A stretch of 64,000 bases of DNA from assembly GCF_042676185.1 (NCBI RefSeq), contig NZ_JBHTJT010000012.1:62001-126000 (forward strand), read 5' to 3'. The notes under the pieces are model-generated. The model saw nothing but the letters and a program-made list of their open reading frames with translations, had not been told where the DNA came from and ran no database searches. This stretch comes from Tropicimonas aquimaris (GTDB lineage: Bacteria; Pseudomonadota; Alphaproteobacteria; Rhodobacterales; Rhodobacteraceae). Of this stretch, positions 1-8,686 are shown piece after piece; position 1 is the first letter of the stretch; the number at the start of each line of letters is the position of its first letter. The position numbers were made by a program, and so were the translations under genes.

Positions 1-811
1 CGAGGAAGGCGTCGGGCGTGACCCAGCCCTGCGCGACGGTCTCGGCCTGGAGAAGCGGCAGCACGACATGGCCGCCGCCGAAAACCAGCGCACCGGCGCG
101 ATAGAAGCTGTCGAAAACGGCCAACGCCTGCGACCCACCTGCTGTCAGCGGCAGGAGGCACAGCAGGGCAATGAACACAGCAAGGGCGATGCCGCCCTGC
201 GCGCTGCGCACCGGCATGGTCAGGTGGCCGCCGATAGGCGTGCCCGTCCCGCTGCCCAACGCCAGCCCGACCAGCGCCCCGAAGATGATGACGGCCACCA
301 TGCCGAAGGCGCCGGGCAGGAAGGCGAGGAGGGCAACCGCACCCACCGCGATGCCGGCCCTTGCCCGGTCCGGGCAGAGCGTGCACGCCATGCCCCAGAC
401 CGCCTGCGCCACGATGGCCACCGCGATGGTCTTGAGCCCGTGGAGGATGCCGGTTCCCAACGGCCCGGAAATGGCGGAAGCGCTCAGCGCAAAGGCCAGC
501 AGCAAGAGCGCCGAAGGGAGGGTGAAGGCGGTGAAGGCGGCAAGTGCGCCAAGCCAGCCGGCCCGCATCATCCCCAGGGCAAAGCCCACCTGCGAGGAGG
601 CGGGGCCGGGCAGGAACTGACAGAGCGCGACGAGATCTGCATAGGCATGATCGCCGAGCCAGCCGCGCCGGGTCACCAGCTCGTCCCGGAAGTACCCGAG
701 ATGCGCGATCGGCCCGCCGAAGGACGTCAGGCCGAGCTTGAGAAAAGCCGCGAATACCTCGCGCGGCGTTCCCTCGCGCTGGGGCGGCTGCGTGCTGCTG
801 CTGTCGGTCAT
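1..811 (-). CDS. chrA: Chromate transporter ChrA, partial (C-terminus off the left edge)
   Basis: CHR-family membrane transporter, expected to act in chromate efflux or related anion transport at the inner membrane. About 270 residues are visible. After a short polar N-terminus come LGLTSFGGPIAHLGYF and the QFLPGPASSQVGFALG stretch, both hallmarks of the CHR domain, then a series of hydrophobic segments. A second-half motif FGGGHVVLPLL begins before the edge, so this is the long two-domain form. The ATG at 811 is well supported by a GGAGG five bases upstream. The gene lies 99 bp downstream of the co-oriented Crp/Fnr regulator. Family assignment is firm; the substrate is inferred from the family only. 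Confidence 0.9.
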   Translation of the reverse strand, partial: MTDSSSTQPPQREGTPREVFAAFLKLGLTSFGGPIAHLGYFRDELVTRRGWLGDHAYADLVALCQFLPGPASSQVGFALGMMRAGWLGALAAFTAFTLPSALLLLAFALSASAISGPLGTGILHGLKTIAVAIVAQAVWGMACTLCPDRARAGIAVGAVALLAFLPGAFGMVAVIIFGALVGLALGSGTGTPIGGHLTMPVRSAQGGIALAVFIALLCLLPLTAGGSQALAVFDSFYRAGALVFGGGHVVLPLLQAETVAQGWVTPDAFL

Positions 812-910
812 TCCGGCCTCCTTGCGTCCGGTCCTGTCAGCATGCCGCGGCACGGCGATGCAAGGCCCTTTCGCCAGTCTTGCCCGCCGATGCGCAACCT
901 GCGTGATGGC

Positions 911-1618
911 TTAGCCGCCCTTGTTCCAGAACCCGGCGGGATCGGAGGTGGAGAAGTCCCGCAGCCGCTCGATATCCTCGATCGTCGCCGTGTTGCGATT
1001 GACCGTCACCCCCACGGTGCCGAGCTTGGCGAACGCGCGCGAGAGGCTTTCGGGCTTGATGCCTAGCCGGCCGGCGATCACCGTCTTGTCGTAGGGCAGG
1101 GTCACCTTGCATGGGCTTGTGGAGCCGTTGCAGAGCCCTAGCAGAAACTCGGCCACTCGCTGCGCCCCGGTTTGGGCCTTGAGCTGTTCGAGCTGCCCGA
1201 CCAGCGAATGCAGATGCGCGAAGGTGGCGGCGAGCATGTTGATCCCGATCTCGGGATCCTGACGCAGCATGTCGGTGACCGCGGCTGAGGGAAGCCGCAG
1301 TACCTCGCATTCCGTCACCGCTTCGGCCGAGACGGGATAGGGTGCGCCGCGCAGCGCCACCGCCTCGCCAAAGCTCTGCCCCTCGGAGAAGACCGAGACG
1401 ATGGCCTCGCCGCCGCTGGGCGTGATCCGGTAGAGCTTGACCCAGCCGTCGATGACGATGTGGATCGCCCGCGCTTCTTCGCCCTGAAGAAACAGCGTCT
1501 CGCCGCGTCTGAAGCGTTGCCATTGCGACCTCTGCAGCAACGCTTCGGCATGCGCGTCGGAAAAACTCTGCATCAGCATGGAGTTGCGGGCGATCTGCCT
1601 TCGCGGGTCGTCCGTCAT
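911..1618 (-). CDS. Crp/Fnr-family transcriptional regulator
   Basis: Predicted 235-residue regulator with an N-terminal cyclic-nucleotide-type sensor domain (FLQGEEARAIHIVIDGWVKLYR, read in two halves around the glycine turns) and a C-terminal Crp-type helix-turn-helix (VIAGRLGIKPESLSRAFAKL). The N-terminus lacks the cysteine cluster of oxygen-sensing Fnr, so it resembles the Dnr/NnrR-like or generic Crp branches. The frame is open to 1855, but the ATG at 1618 (MTDDPRRQ) fits the normal family length, so I chose it. It is divergent from the cytochrome c gene at 2142, a common arrangement for respiratory regulators. I found no clear TTGAN6TCAA box in the gap. The ligand is unknown. Confidence 0.82.
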   Translation of the reverse strand: MTDDPRRQIARNSMLMQSFSDAHAEALLQRSQWQRFRRGETLFLQGEEARAIHIVIDGWVKLYRITPSGGEAIVSVFSEGQSFGEAVALRGAPYPVSAEAVTECEVLRLPSAAVTDMLRQDPEIGINMLAATFAHLHSLVGQLEQLKAQTGAQRVAEFLLGLCNGSTSPCKVTLPYDKTVIAGRLGIKPESLSRAFAKLGTVGVTVNRNTATIEDIERLRDFSTSDPAGFWNKGG

Positions 1619-2141
1619 GAAACTCTGCCTCCCTGAAGCCTCGTGCCCAAGCGCCGGGATGCTGCGATGCCGGCGAGAGCGTATCATAGAAAGCCGGCGC
1701 ATCGGGTGAAAGCCCGATGCCATCCGTGCGCGACGCATTGCGCCAATTCGTTTGCCGACGGAAGATTCGACATTATCATTGCGAATGGCGGTGGATTGCC
1801 GGCACGGCTCGCCGGGCACCCGGAGCGCGGCGCCCGATGTGACGCAGGCCGGCAAATGCCGCTCCGAGGCGCGTCACGTTGTCCGACTTTCCGCTTCCGG
1901 CCCATGCCTCGCAAGCTGCGGTGCTTGATCCGTCGCGGTGGGTAAGGCAAGGCTTCGGACCGGAAGGCGGTTCGTTGGCTGCAGGACGTGCTCCGTGCGC
2001 GGCCAGCGCACGCGCCGCGGTTCTTGCCGAACGGTCGTCGACAGCCTGCTGTCAGTCGGCACCACAGAGACTCAGCCTTGCAATCGGGAGGTTCCCGGTT
2101 GCCGCCACAGAGACACTGGTCTGAACACGAAAGGAACAGAC
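1619..2141. other. Divergent intergenic region, no convincing gene
   Basis: 523 bp separate the regulator from the cytochrome c gene. Several overlapping open frames cross it, but their composition (Arg/Pro/Ala-rich, no domains) marks them as GC-driven shadows. An 8-bp stem (GCATCGGG 1699-1706 with CCCGATGC 1713-1720) is present. The ten-mer CCACAGAGAC occurs twice, at 2062-2071 and 2105-2114. I see no recognisable regulator box. Confidence 0.5.
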
Positions 2142-2525
2142 ATGAGATCCGCTCTTCTATCCCTGACCGCGGCGCTTGCCACGGTGACCGCCGCACCCGT
2201 CCTTGCCGAGGGAGATGCCGCCAACGGCGAGAATGTCTTCAAGAAGTGTCAGGCCTGTCACATGGTCGGCGAAGACGCGAAGAACCGCGTCGGGCCGCCG
2301 CTGAACGGGGTTGTCGGCGCGCCGGCTGGCCGGGTCGAGGACTACAAGTACTCGCCGAACCTGCTCGAACTCGCCGAGGGCGGCCTCGTCTGGGATGAGC
2401 CGACCCTTGTCGCCTATCTCACCAAGCCGAAGGATGTGATCCCGAAAGGCAAGATGTCCTTCGCCGGCCTCAAGAAGGAAAGCGATATCGCCGACGTCAT
2501 CGCCTACTTGCAGACCTTCGAGTAA
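2142..2525 (+). CDS. Exported class I cytochrome c (c2/c550-like)
   Basis: 127-residue periplasmic electron carrier. It has a Sec signal peptide ending ...APVLAEG (about residue 22), a single haem site CQACH near residue 38, the GPPLNGVVG loop, and a distal methionine in the KGKMSFAGL motif, which together define a monohaem class I cytochrome with His/Met ligation. The ATG at 2142 follows AAGGAACAG. The frame is open upstream but only this start gives the signal peptide. It stands alone, ends at a strong hairpin terminator, and probably shuttles electrons between the bc1 complex and terminal oxidases or reductases. Which member of the c2/c550 group it is cannot be decided from sequence alone. 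Confidence 0.93.
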   Translation: MRSALLSLTAALATVTAAPVLAEGDAANGENVFKKCQACHMVGEDAKNRVGPPLNGVVGAPAGRVEDYKYSPNLLELAEGGLVWDEPTLVAYLTKPKDVIPKGKMSFAGLKKESDIADVIAYLQTFE

Positions 2526-2545
2526 TCCGGGCCGAACCGCATTGG

Positions 2546-2572
2546 AGGGGCGTTCATTGGAGCGCCCCTTTT
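2546..2572 (+). terminator. Rho-independent terminator after cytochrome c
   Basis: AGGGGCGTTC pairs with GAGCGCCCCT around an ATTG loop (10 bp, one G-U pair), followed by TTTT. Its T-tract touches the stop codon of the convergent gene, so it may serve both directions. Confidence 0.85.
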
Positions 2573-3252
2573 CATTTGGGATGGTGCGTTGCAGGACGGC
2601 TTAGGTCTCTGAGCAGTGCCGTGCCCACCGCGAGAAACCAGGCGATACCTCCGAGCCCGAAACCAGCCCCCGCGGCTGTGCCGAGGGCCGGCACCAAGGT
2701 TGCGAGCCCGGCGAGCCCGGTCAGTAGGCCCAGTGCCACACTGCCTCGCGGCAGCCGCCGGGAGACCAGTCCTGCGATGCTGATACAGAGGATCCAGGCC
2801 CCGCCGACGATCTCGTTGCCGCCGCCGAGCCCCAGTTCGACCGCGTGCAGCGTTCCCCAGAGATCCGCGGCGCCCTGCGGATCGGTCGCGTGGAGCGCCG
2901 ACGTGCGTTCGACCGCCACGTTCGCGACCATCCCTGCACCAAGCACGAGTGTCGCCCAGATCAGTCCGAGCGCACGGGACACCCCGGCCCAGCCTGGGAC
3001 GCGGGGCTGGAGCCGTTCTGCGAGGGCGACGGTGAGCACGGCGAGCGCCAGCCCGTTCGCGATGTAGATCGTGCTGTTCCAGGCAATGAGCAGCCCGGGC
3101 TGGGCCTCGGCCAGTGCGGCGACGGCTCGGGTGTCGATCTCCTCCGTGCCGTATCCGAGCGGGGTGAGCAGGGTGAGGAGCAGGGCGAAGCCCGCCACAT
3201 AGGTCGCGCCGCAAAGCAGGGCAGCGATACCGCCGCTGTGGTGAAGGGTCAT
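2572..3252 (-). CDS. DUF4386-like polytopic membrane protein
   Basis: 226-residue integral membrane protein with about six to seven hydrophobic segments (for example IAALLCGATYVAGFALLLTL at the N-terminus and VALGLLTGLAGLATLVPALG near the C-terminus). The N-terminal LLCGATYVAGF stretch and the central GGGNEIVGGAWILCIS segment resemble DUF4386 proteins, though the match is by memory only. Its start overlaps the stop of the upstream SDR gene by four bases, so the two are translationally coupled. The function is unknown. Confidence 0.7.
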   Translation of the reverse strand: MTLHHSGGIAALLCGATYVAGFALLLTLLTPLGYGTEEIDTRAVAALAEAQPGLLIAWNSTIYIANGLALAVLTVALAERLQPRVPGWAGVSRALGLIWATLVLGAGMVANVAVERTSALHATDPQGAADLWGTLHAVELGLGGGNEIVGGAWILCISIAGLVSRRLPRGSVALGLLTGLAGLATLVPALGTAAGAGFGLGGIAWFLAVGTALLRDLSRPATHHPK

Positions 3253-4118
3253 AGGTTGGGCCTCCCGGATTTCATCCCGGCCGCGAGGTCCGCGAAACGT
3301 GCGCCGAGGCGGTGCGTTCCATGCCGCTCCCCGACCATGTCCATGCCCATCGCCGTCAGGAAGAACCGGGCCGGCCCGTGGATGCGCCGGGGCGTCACAC
3401 GGGGCAGCACGGCCAGTGCGGCGCGGCGCAGCGCCTCGGGCAAGCGGGTGATCCTTGCGGGCTTGCCGAGGGCGGCAAAGGCTGCCTCGGCCAGTTCCCT
3501 ATGGGTGAACACCTCGGGTCCGCCCACGTCGATCCAGTCGCGCTCTTCGGCGATCGCCGCGGCTGTCGCGGCGGCCAGGTCGGCGCCGTGGATCGGGTTG
3601 ATCCGCTTCGCGCCGTCCCCGAACAGCCAGACCCGCCCGGCGCGGGCCATAGCGAGGAAATCCTCCATGTCGGAGAAGTAGCCGGAGGGCGCGATCACTG
3701 TGGAGGCGATGTCCTCGGCGCGGAGCGCATCGACGAATGCGGCCTTTGCCGCGACCAGGGGCACATCCCGCATCCGGTCGGCGTTCAGCACATGGACATA
3801 AGCGAAGCGTCCAGCGCCCGCCCGGCGCGCTTCTGCCAGCAGATTGAGATTCGCCCGGTAGTCGACATCGCGATAGTCCAGCCCGTCGGCCTGCCGCGTG
3901 ATGCCGAGCGCGGAGATCGTCAGCGCTGCCCCTTCCATGCAGCCATACAGCGTATCTGGGCGCGTTGCCTGCGCTTCGATCAGCTCGTCCGCGTCAAGGT
4001 CCGCCGCCCGAGCCGCGTTCCGGACCAGCGCGCGGACATACCAACCGGCTCCGCGGTATTCGGCGCAGAGGTGGCGGCCGAGATATCCGGTCGCCCCGGC
4101 GATGAAGACGGTCTGCAT
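3249..4118 (-). CDS. NmrA-like / atypical SDR NAD(P)-binding protein
   Basis: 289-residue protein opening with the Rossmann signature VFIAGATGYLGRHL (residues 4-17). It lacks a canonical Tyr-x3-Lys active site in the usual place (YVHVLNADRM is found instead), which is typical of atypical SDRs that bind NAD(P)H as redox sensors or chaperone-like factors. The downstream membrane protein gene overlaps by four bases, so the pair likely works together, perhaps as a DoxX/DUF4386-plus-SDR type module. The substrate is not known. Confidence 0.8.
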   Translation of the reverse strand: MQTVFIAGATGYLGRHLCAEYRGAGWYVRALVRNAARAADLDADELIEAQATRPDTLYGCMEGAALTISALGITRQADGLDYRDVDYRANLNLLAEARRAGAGRFAYVHVLNADRMRDVPLVAAKAAFVDALRAEDIASTVIAPSGYFSDMEDFLAMARAGRVWLFGDGAKRINPIHGADLAAATAAAIAEERDWIDVGGPEVFTHRELAEAAFAALGKPARITRLPEALRRAALAVLPRVTPRRIHGPARFFLTAMGMDMVGERHGTHRLGARFADLAAGMKSGRPNL

Positions 4119-4176
4119 GACGGTTTCCTTCTTGCATGCCCCGGCCAGCCCGCAAAGGGCCGACCGGCGCGGAGCG

Positions 4177-4371
4177 TCAGATCCTCTCGCCGAAGGGCGT
4201 GACGACCTGCGGCGCGGGTTCGATCTCCGGTAGGCCGATGTCGCGCCGGAGGCGCGGGGAGGTGGGCAGGCCTGGGGAGACGGGCAACGCGGTGGCCGGT
4301 AAGCGCCAGTTCGCGATCAAGGTGCGAAGCCCGGCCAAAGGGACCGGGCGATCCAGTATGTCGGGGGTCAT
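4177..4371 (-). CDS. Small hypothetical protein (64 aa)
   Basis: A short ORF that fills the gap between the SDR gene and the lipoprotein gene, in the same orientation as both. The protein has no hydrophobic segment. The C-terminal half contains SPRLRRDIGLPE, faintly like the short DUF1127-type peptides of alphaproteobacteria, but without their full motif. No function can be assigned. The call rests mainly on position and on the lack of any competing gene. Confidence 0.45.
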   Translation of the reverse strand: MTPDILDRPVPLAGLRTLIANWRLPATALPVSPGLPTSPRLRRDIGLPEIEPAPQVVTPFGERI

Positions 4372-4383
4372 TTTGCGCAGCTC

Positions 4384-4746
4384 TTATCCAACAACCCGGT
4401 GGCCGCGACCGCGCAGGCATTCGATGACGATCTCCTGCCGCCGGTCATTTGCGTTGACGGCACCGGCCGTGCCGCCCGCCAGCGCGCCCACGATGGCCCC
4501 GCCCGCGGCGTCGGCATCGTCATCGGCCGCACCCAGAAGCGCGCCGGCCCCCGCGCCCAGCACCGCGGCGGCAGCGGTTTCCTGGTCGAAAGCGCGCTGG
4601 TCGCGGGCCAGTTGCTGGCAGGCGGCCAGGTCGGCTTCGTAGGCTGGGCTAGGAGTGCCGTCGAGGATTGGCTGGTAGTTGGCGCCACTGTCGGCGCAGG
4701 CGGCCAGAAACGCCGCGAGAAGGAGGGGAAGGTAGGTCGGATTCAT
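4384..4746 (-). CDS. Glycine-zipper lipoprotein
   Basis: 120-residue predicted lipoprotein. The signal peptide PLLLAAFLAAC ends in a lipobox (LAAC, Cys at about residue 16), followed by a soluble stretch with two cysteines and a glycine-zipper region rich in GAGAGALLG and GGAIVGALAGG. Glycine-zipper lipoproteins sit in the outer membrane or envelope and often respond to stress. The ATG at 4746 gives a proper signal peptide, although the frame stays open far upstream through the next gene's antisense. A second, shorter member of this general class lies at 47710. Confidence 0.82.
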   Translation of the reverse strand: MNPTYLPLLLAAFLAACADSGANYQPILDGTPSPAYEADLAACQQLARDQRAFDQETAAAAVLGAGAGALLGAADDDADAAGGAIVGALAGGTAGAVNANDRRQEIVIECLRGRGHRVVG

Positions 4747-4838
4747 GCTGAATTCCTGTATCTGGGCATGGCAATAAAGCGCGCCAGCGCGATGGGCCGG
4801 CGCGGGAGGTCGTTCGGGTGCGGAGGATCCGTGCGGCG

Positions 4839-5879
4839 TCAGCCGGGTCCGTCGCGGATCTGCGGCGGCGGCTGCGCGCCTCGGAACCGCTCGCGGTACT
4901 CGGTGGCCGAGATGCCGAGGTGTCGGTGAAAGGCGCGCCGCATCCGTTCGGCGCTCTGGAAGCCGGTCTGCAACGCGATCTGCTCGACCCCGGTGGCAGT
5001 GGTCTCCAGCACGACGCGGGCGGCCTGCACCCGCGCGGTCTCGACATAGGCGGCAGGGGTCTTGCCGGTCTCGTCCCTGAAACGGCGTGCGAAGGTCCGT
5101 TCCGACAAACCGGCACGCGCGGCCAGCACGGTCACGGTGAGCCCGTCGCCCGGATTGGCGAGGATGTGGTCCAGCGTCTCGTTGATCGCGGGGTCCTGCG
5201 CCTTGCGGGCCAGCAGGTGGGCGCTGAACTGCGACTGCCCGCCGGGGCGCATCATGTACATCACGTTGTAGCGGGCGACCTGCAGGGCAATGTCGTGGCC
5301 CCAATCCATCTCGACGAGCGCGGGCGCCAGGTCCATGCCGGCGGTCACTCCTGCCGAGGTCCAGACATTGCCGTCGCGCACGAAGATCGCGTCGCGGTCG
5401 ACCCTGACCTGCGGGTGCCGCTTCTCGAGCACCGGGCACCACCACCAATGGGTGCAGGCGCGGCGGCCGTCCAGCAGTCCGGCCTCGGCGAGGATCATCG
5501 CCCCGGTGCAGATCGAGACGATCCGGCGTGCCCGACCGGCTGCGGCGCGGACATAGTCCATCAGGGCGTCGTCCTCGAGTGCGGCCATCGTGCCGTGCCC
5601 GCCGCTGACGATCAGCGAATCGATCTCGCCGCTTTCGGGCATTGCGTCGGCAAAGGCGCGGTCGGCGGAGATGGTCAGACCGGAGGTGGTCCTCACCGGC
5701 CCCGCGCGCGTGGCGAGCACCGTAACGTCATAGGGATCCGGCCCTTCCGGCAGAAAGAACTTGGTGCCGGTCATCACCTCCAGCGGGCCCACCACATCGA
5801 GGATGTGGGCGTTCGGGTAGGTCACCATCACCACGCTGCGCGCGCGCTTTTCTGTCCGATATGTCGAGTCGTCTGTCAT
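4839..5879 (-). CDS. GlxA-family AraC-type transcriptional regulator
   Basis: 346-residue regulator with an N-terminal DJ-1/PfpI-like domain (about residues 17-190, including VVGPLEVMTG and the ICTGAMILAEAGLLDGR nucleophile-elbow region) and a C-terminal AraC helix-turn-helix (about 225-330, LSERTFARRFRDETGKTPAAYV). This is the GlxA/FtrA/CdhR architecture; relatives control catabolism of quaternary amines and amino acids. It is transcribed alone, with no obvious target beside it. The cysteine of the amidase-like elbow is present, as in many non-catalytic members. The ligand is unknown. Confidence 0.9.
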   Translation of the reverse strand: MTDDSTYRTEKRARSVVMVTYPNAHILDVVGPLEVMTGTKFFLPEGPDPYDVTVLATRAGPVRTTSGLTISADRAFADAMPESGEIDSLIVSGGHGTMAALEDDALMDYVRAAAGRARRIVSICTGAMILAEAGLLDGRRACTHWWWCPVLEKRHPQVRVDRDAIFVRDGNVWTSAGVTAGMDLAPALVEMDWGHDIALQVARYNVMYMMRPGGQSQFSAHLLARKAQDPAINETLDHILANPGDGLTVTVLAARAGLSERTFARRFRDETGKTPAAYVETARVQAARVVLETTATGVEQIALQTGFQSAERMRRAFHRHLGISATEYRERFRGAQPPPQIRDGPG

Positions 5880-5955
5880 GGTCGGACACTAGCCCGACCA
5901 TTGCGCTGACCGTTAGGACAAAGGCCCCACCTTTTCTGCCAAAGGCAACAGGTGC

Positions 5956-6405
5956 TCAGGCGTGGCTCTGAAAGACCTCCGAAGCGCCGCCCTTCAGCAC
6001 GAGCAGGGTGTCGTAGGGCTCGCGGGCATCGCCCATCTCCATGCCGGGCGACCCGATCGGCATGCCGGGCACGGTCAGCCCGAGCGCATCGGGCCGTTCG
6101 CCCAGCAGGCGCTGCACATCCGCGGCGGGCACGTGGCCTTCGATGAAGTAGCCGTCGATAAACCCGGTGTGGCACGAAGCGAGTTCGGGAGTGATCCCGG
6201 TGCGCTCCTTGAGCAGCCACAGGGCATCGTCGTCGATGTCGCTGGCGACGGTCTCGAATCCCGATTGCCGCATATGCGCAATCCAGGCCGAACAGCATCC
6301 GCAGGTCGGCGACTTGAAGACCTCCAGTTGCGGCGTGGCGGCAAGCGACGGTCGCGCCAGGAGCGCGGTTCCGACTGTGGCGAGCATGAAATGTCTGCGA
6401 TTCAT
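5956..6405 (-). CDS. Exported DUF411 metal-binding protein
   Basis: 149-residue exported protein. Residues 1-22 form a signal peptide with a twin-arginine-like start (MNRRHFMLATVG). The mature part carries the DUF411 signature SPTCGCCSAW (about residues 32-41), the CHTGFIDGYFIEGHVPA motif and a GLTVPGMPIGSPGME stretch. DUF411 proteins are linked to periplasmic copper or heavy-metal handling in other bacteria. No other copper gene is adjacent. The role in metal binding is from family knowledge; nothing in the context confirms the metal. Confidence 0.88.
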   Translation of the reverse strand: MNRRHFMLATVGTALLARPSLAATPQLEVFKSPTCGCCSAWIAHMRQSGFETVASDIDDDALWLLKERTGITPELASCHTGFIDGYFIEGHVPAADVQRLLGERPDALGLTVPGMPIGSPGMEMGDAREPYDTLLVLKGGASEVFQSHA

Positions 6406-6506
6406 CTAGTGTCTCACGATCTTGTTGCTCCCCTGTTCTGCAACCTTCACCAACCGGAAGGTCAAGCTGTGTTGGAGGAAAATAGCGCGCGGGTGATCTT
6501 CGGCAA

Positions 6507-7256
6507 TCAGGTGACGGCACGCCAGATCAGGCTGATCGACAATGCGAACAGGGCGAGCCGGATCGCCGAGAAGAAGATGCCGTCGGGAATGATCCGGATC
6601 AGCCTGGAGCCGCCCCAGGCCCCGAAGATCGCGGTCAGCGCCAGCAGCGCTATGGCCTTGAGGTCCATCTCCGGGAACTGGCCGAGCGCGAGGTAGGGCG
6701 GCAGCTTGGCGATGTTGACCGCGGTAAAGACGAACTGCGTCGTGCCGGCAAAGACCAGTTTCGGCAATTGCTGTGGCAGCACGTAGATCTGGTAGGGCGG
6801 AGCGCCGGCGTGGCTGATGAAGCTGGTGAGGCCCGACATTGTTCCCCAGAACAGCCCCGGCACGACACGGGCCGGGCGCGGGGCTGCGTTTTTCGGCGTG
6901 AGGAACCAGTGGCGGAGGCAGTGGAAGATGCCGATGACCCCAACCGCGATGCTCATGCCGTCGGTCGAAAGATGCGGCGCCAGCAGGTAGCCCACCAGCA
7001 CGCCGCAGAGGCCCGCCGGGATAAGGATCTTCAGGTTTCGAGGGTCGAAATGGTGCCGGTAGAGCCAGACGCCGACCCAGTCGCTGATCAGGTAGATCGG
7101 AAGCAGCAGCGCGGCCGCGGTCAGCGGGTCGATGCGGAAGGCGAGGAGCGGCACGGCCAGCATGCCGACGGCCGGCAAGCCACCCTTGGCGAGACCCACG
7201 CAGAGCGCACCCGCCATCGCCAGCGGCAGGAAACTCCAGATATCCGCTGCGTTCAT
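6507..7256 (-). CDS. TauE/SafE-family permease
   Basis: 249-residue membrane protein of the sulfite exporter TauE/SafE family, with about eight hydrophobic segments. The N-terminal AGALCVGLAKGGLPAVGML segment and the FWGTMSGLTSFISHAGAPP segment are the two characteristic repeats of the family. The frame is open further upstream, but the ATG at 7256 gives the standard length and N-terminus. Family members export sulfite, sulfoacetate or related anions; nothing adjacent identifies the substrate here. Confidence 0.88.
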   Translation of the reverse strand: MNAADIWSFLPLAMAGALCVGLAKGGLPAVGMLAVPLLAFRIDPLTAAALLLPIYLISDWVGVWLYRHHFDPRNLKILIPAGLCGVLVGYLLAPHLSTDGMSIAVGVIGIFHCLRHWFLTPKNAAPRPARVVPGLFWGTMSGLTSFISHAGAPPYQIYVLPQQLPKLVFAGTTQFVFTAVNIAKLPPYLALGQFPEMDLKAIALLALTAIFGAWGGSRLIRIIPDGIFFSAIRLALFALSISLIWRAVT

Positions 7257-7515
7257 TGCGTCACGCCGGCGGTCGGGCACCGACCGTTTCCAAGGGCGCC
7301 TCGGCAGGCACGCGCTGGCGCGAAAGGTGTGTTCAGGTGATCCATCCGGGGCGATCCGGCGGCCTAGGCCGCGTCGCTCCGGCAGATGCGGCGGGGTGGG
7401 GTCGGCAGGCCGGCCTCGGCGAAAAACTGGGTGTTCACAATGATCTCCGTGCCGCACGAGCCGCGTACCGGCAAGCGGTAGCGTCCGGACGGCGCGCAAG
7501 TCAAGCCCGGCCGCG

Positions 7516-8565
7516 TTACCGTTTGGCGCGTTCCAGCATGCCGAACAGGTCGCGCGGGTCGTCGGGATCGGCGATCATGTCGAGCTCCGTGTAGAACTCC
7601 GTGCCTTCGATGAGGCGGAGCACGAGGCGCAGCGCGCTGAAATCCTCGATGGCGAAGCCGACGCTGTCGAAGAGGGTGATCTGCCGCTCGGAGGTCCGCC
7701 CGGTGACCTGCCCGGTGATCACCTGCCACAGCTCCTTGACCGGGTGGTCCGGCTCGAGCTGCTGGATCTCGCCTTCGATCCGGGTCTGCGGCGGGTATTC
7801 GACGAAGATCGAAGACCGCAGCAGGATATCGCGGTGCAGCTCCGTCTTGCCTGGGCAGTCGCCGCCGATGGCGTTTATGTGGACGCCGCTGCCGACCATG
7901 TTGTCGGTCAGGATCGTGGCATATTGCTTGTCGGCGGTGCAGGTCGTGATGATCTCGGCGCCCTCCACGGCCTCCTGACCCGACCGGCACTGCACCACCT
8001 CGAGCCCGCGTCCCGCCAGGTTGCGGGCGCAGCGGGCGGTGGCCTCCGGGTCGATGTCGTAGAGGCGGACGGTGCCTATGCCGCAAATCGGCTTGAAGGC
8101 GAGGCACTGGAACTCGGATTGCGCGCCGTTGCCGATCATCGCCATACTGCGGGCGCCCTTGGGGGCAAGGTGCCGGGCCGCCATTGCCGAGGCGGCGGCG
8201 GTGCGCAGGGCGGTGAGAAGGGTCATCTCGCTGAGCAGGATCGGATAGCCGGAATCGACGTCCGCCAGAACACCGAAGGCGGTCACGGTCTGCAGCCCTT
8301 CCCGCGTGTTCTTCGGGTGGCCGTTGACGTATTTGAACCCGTAGGTTTCGCCATCGGAGGTCGGCATCAGCTCGATCACGCCAACGCTGGAATGCGAGGC
8401 GACGCGGGGCGTCTTGTCGAACAGCTCCCACCGCCGGAAATCGGCCTCGATCTCGTCGGCCAGCAGGGTCAGCACCTGTTCGATGCCGAAGTGATGGATC
8501 AGCGCCATCATGTTCTCGACCGACACGAAAGGCACGTAGGCGCGGCTGGAAGGGGGCTTTGGCAA
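7516..8565 (-). CDS. Ornithine cyclodeaminase family protein, probable TTG start
   Basis: 349-residue enzyme of the ornithine cyclodeaminase/mu-crystallin family, expected to convert ornithine to proline and ammonia with bound NAD+, or to act on a related amino acid. Diagnostic parts are MAMIGNGAQSEFQ (Rossmann fold), VRLYDIDPEA, ITTCTADKQYATIL and HINAIGGDCPGKTEL, the latter typical of true OCDs. There is no ATG in a sensible place. A TTG at 8565 preceded by GGAG seven bases upstream gives the usual N-terminus, so I chose it. It is divergent from an Lrp/AsnC gene, which probably controls it. The minus frame stays open to 9453, but that extension is antisense to the Lrp gene. Confidence 0.87.
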   Translation of the reverse strand: MPKPPSSRAYVPFVSVENMMALIHHFGIEQVLTLLADEIEADFRRWELFDKTPRVASHSSVGVIELMPTSDGETYGFKYVNGHPKNTREGLQTVTAFGVLADVDSGYPILLSEMTLLTALRTAAASAMAARHLAPKGARSMAMIGNGAQSEFQCLAFKPICGIGTVRLYDIDPEATARCARNLAGRGLEVVQCRSGQEAVEGAEIITTCTADKQYATILTDNMVGSGVHINAIGGDCPGKTELHRDILLRSSIFVEYPPQTRIEGEIQQLEPDHPVKELWQVITGQVTGRTSERQITLFDSVGFAIEDFSALRLVLRLIEGTEFYTELDMIADPDDPRDLFGMLERAKR

Positions 8566-8619
8566 AGGATGACTCCGGACTGGGATATCCTTTCTAGCCA
8601 CCAAACGGTGATGGATTGC

Positions 8620-8681
8620 ATTGTCAGCCTGAGCGATTTGCCGGTATAGCTTGAGCAAATTGCACAGCCTGGATTGACAAT
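8620..8681. promoter_or_regulatory. Inverted repeat in the OCD/Lrp divergent promoter
   Basis: ATTGTCA (8620-8626) and TGACAAT (8675-8681) form a 7-bp inverted repeat flanking an AT-richer stretch with TGAGC repeated at 8629 and 8652. Spaced sites of this kind suit a multimeric Lrp-type regulator. This is inference; no consensus was tested. Confidence 0.35.
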
Positions 8682-8686
8682 CTGTC

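Noticed and set aside
1691..1750. Possible cobalamin riboswitch (GGGTGAAAGCCC-like stretch before the cytochrome c gene)
   Set aside because: Only a short B12-box-like fragment is present; the surrounding conserved blocks and the CCCGCNACTGT core are missing, and the downstream gene is a cytochrome.
7257..7515. Short coding fragment (VNTQFFAEAGLPTPP frame, minus strand)
   Set aside because: About 25 residues, no ribosome site, no recognisable family; could be the remnant of a lost gene but cannot be supported.
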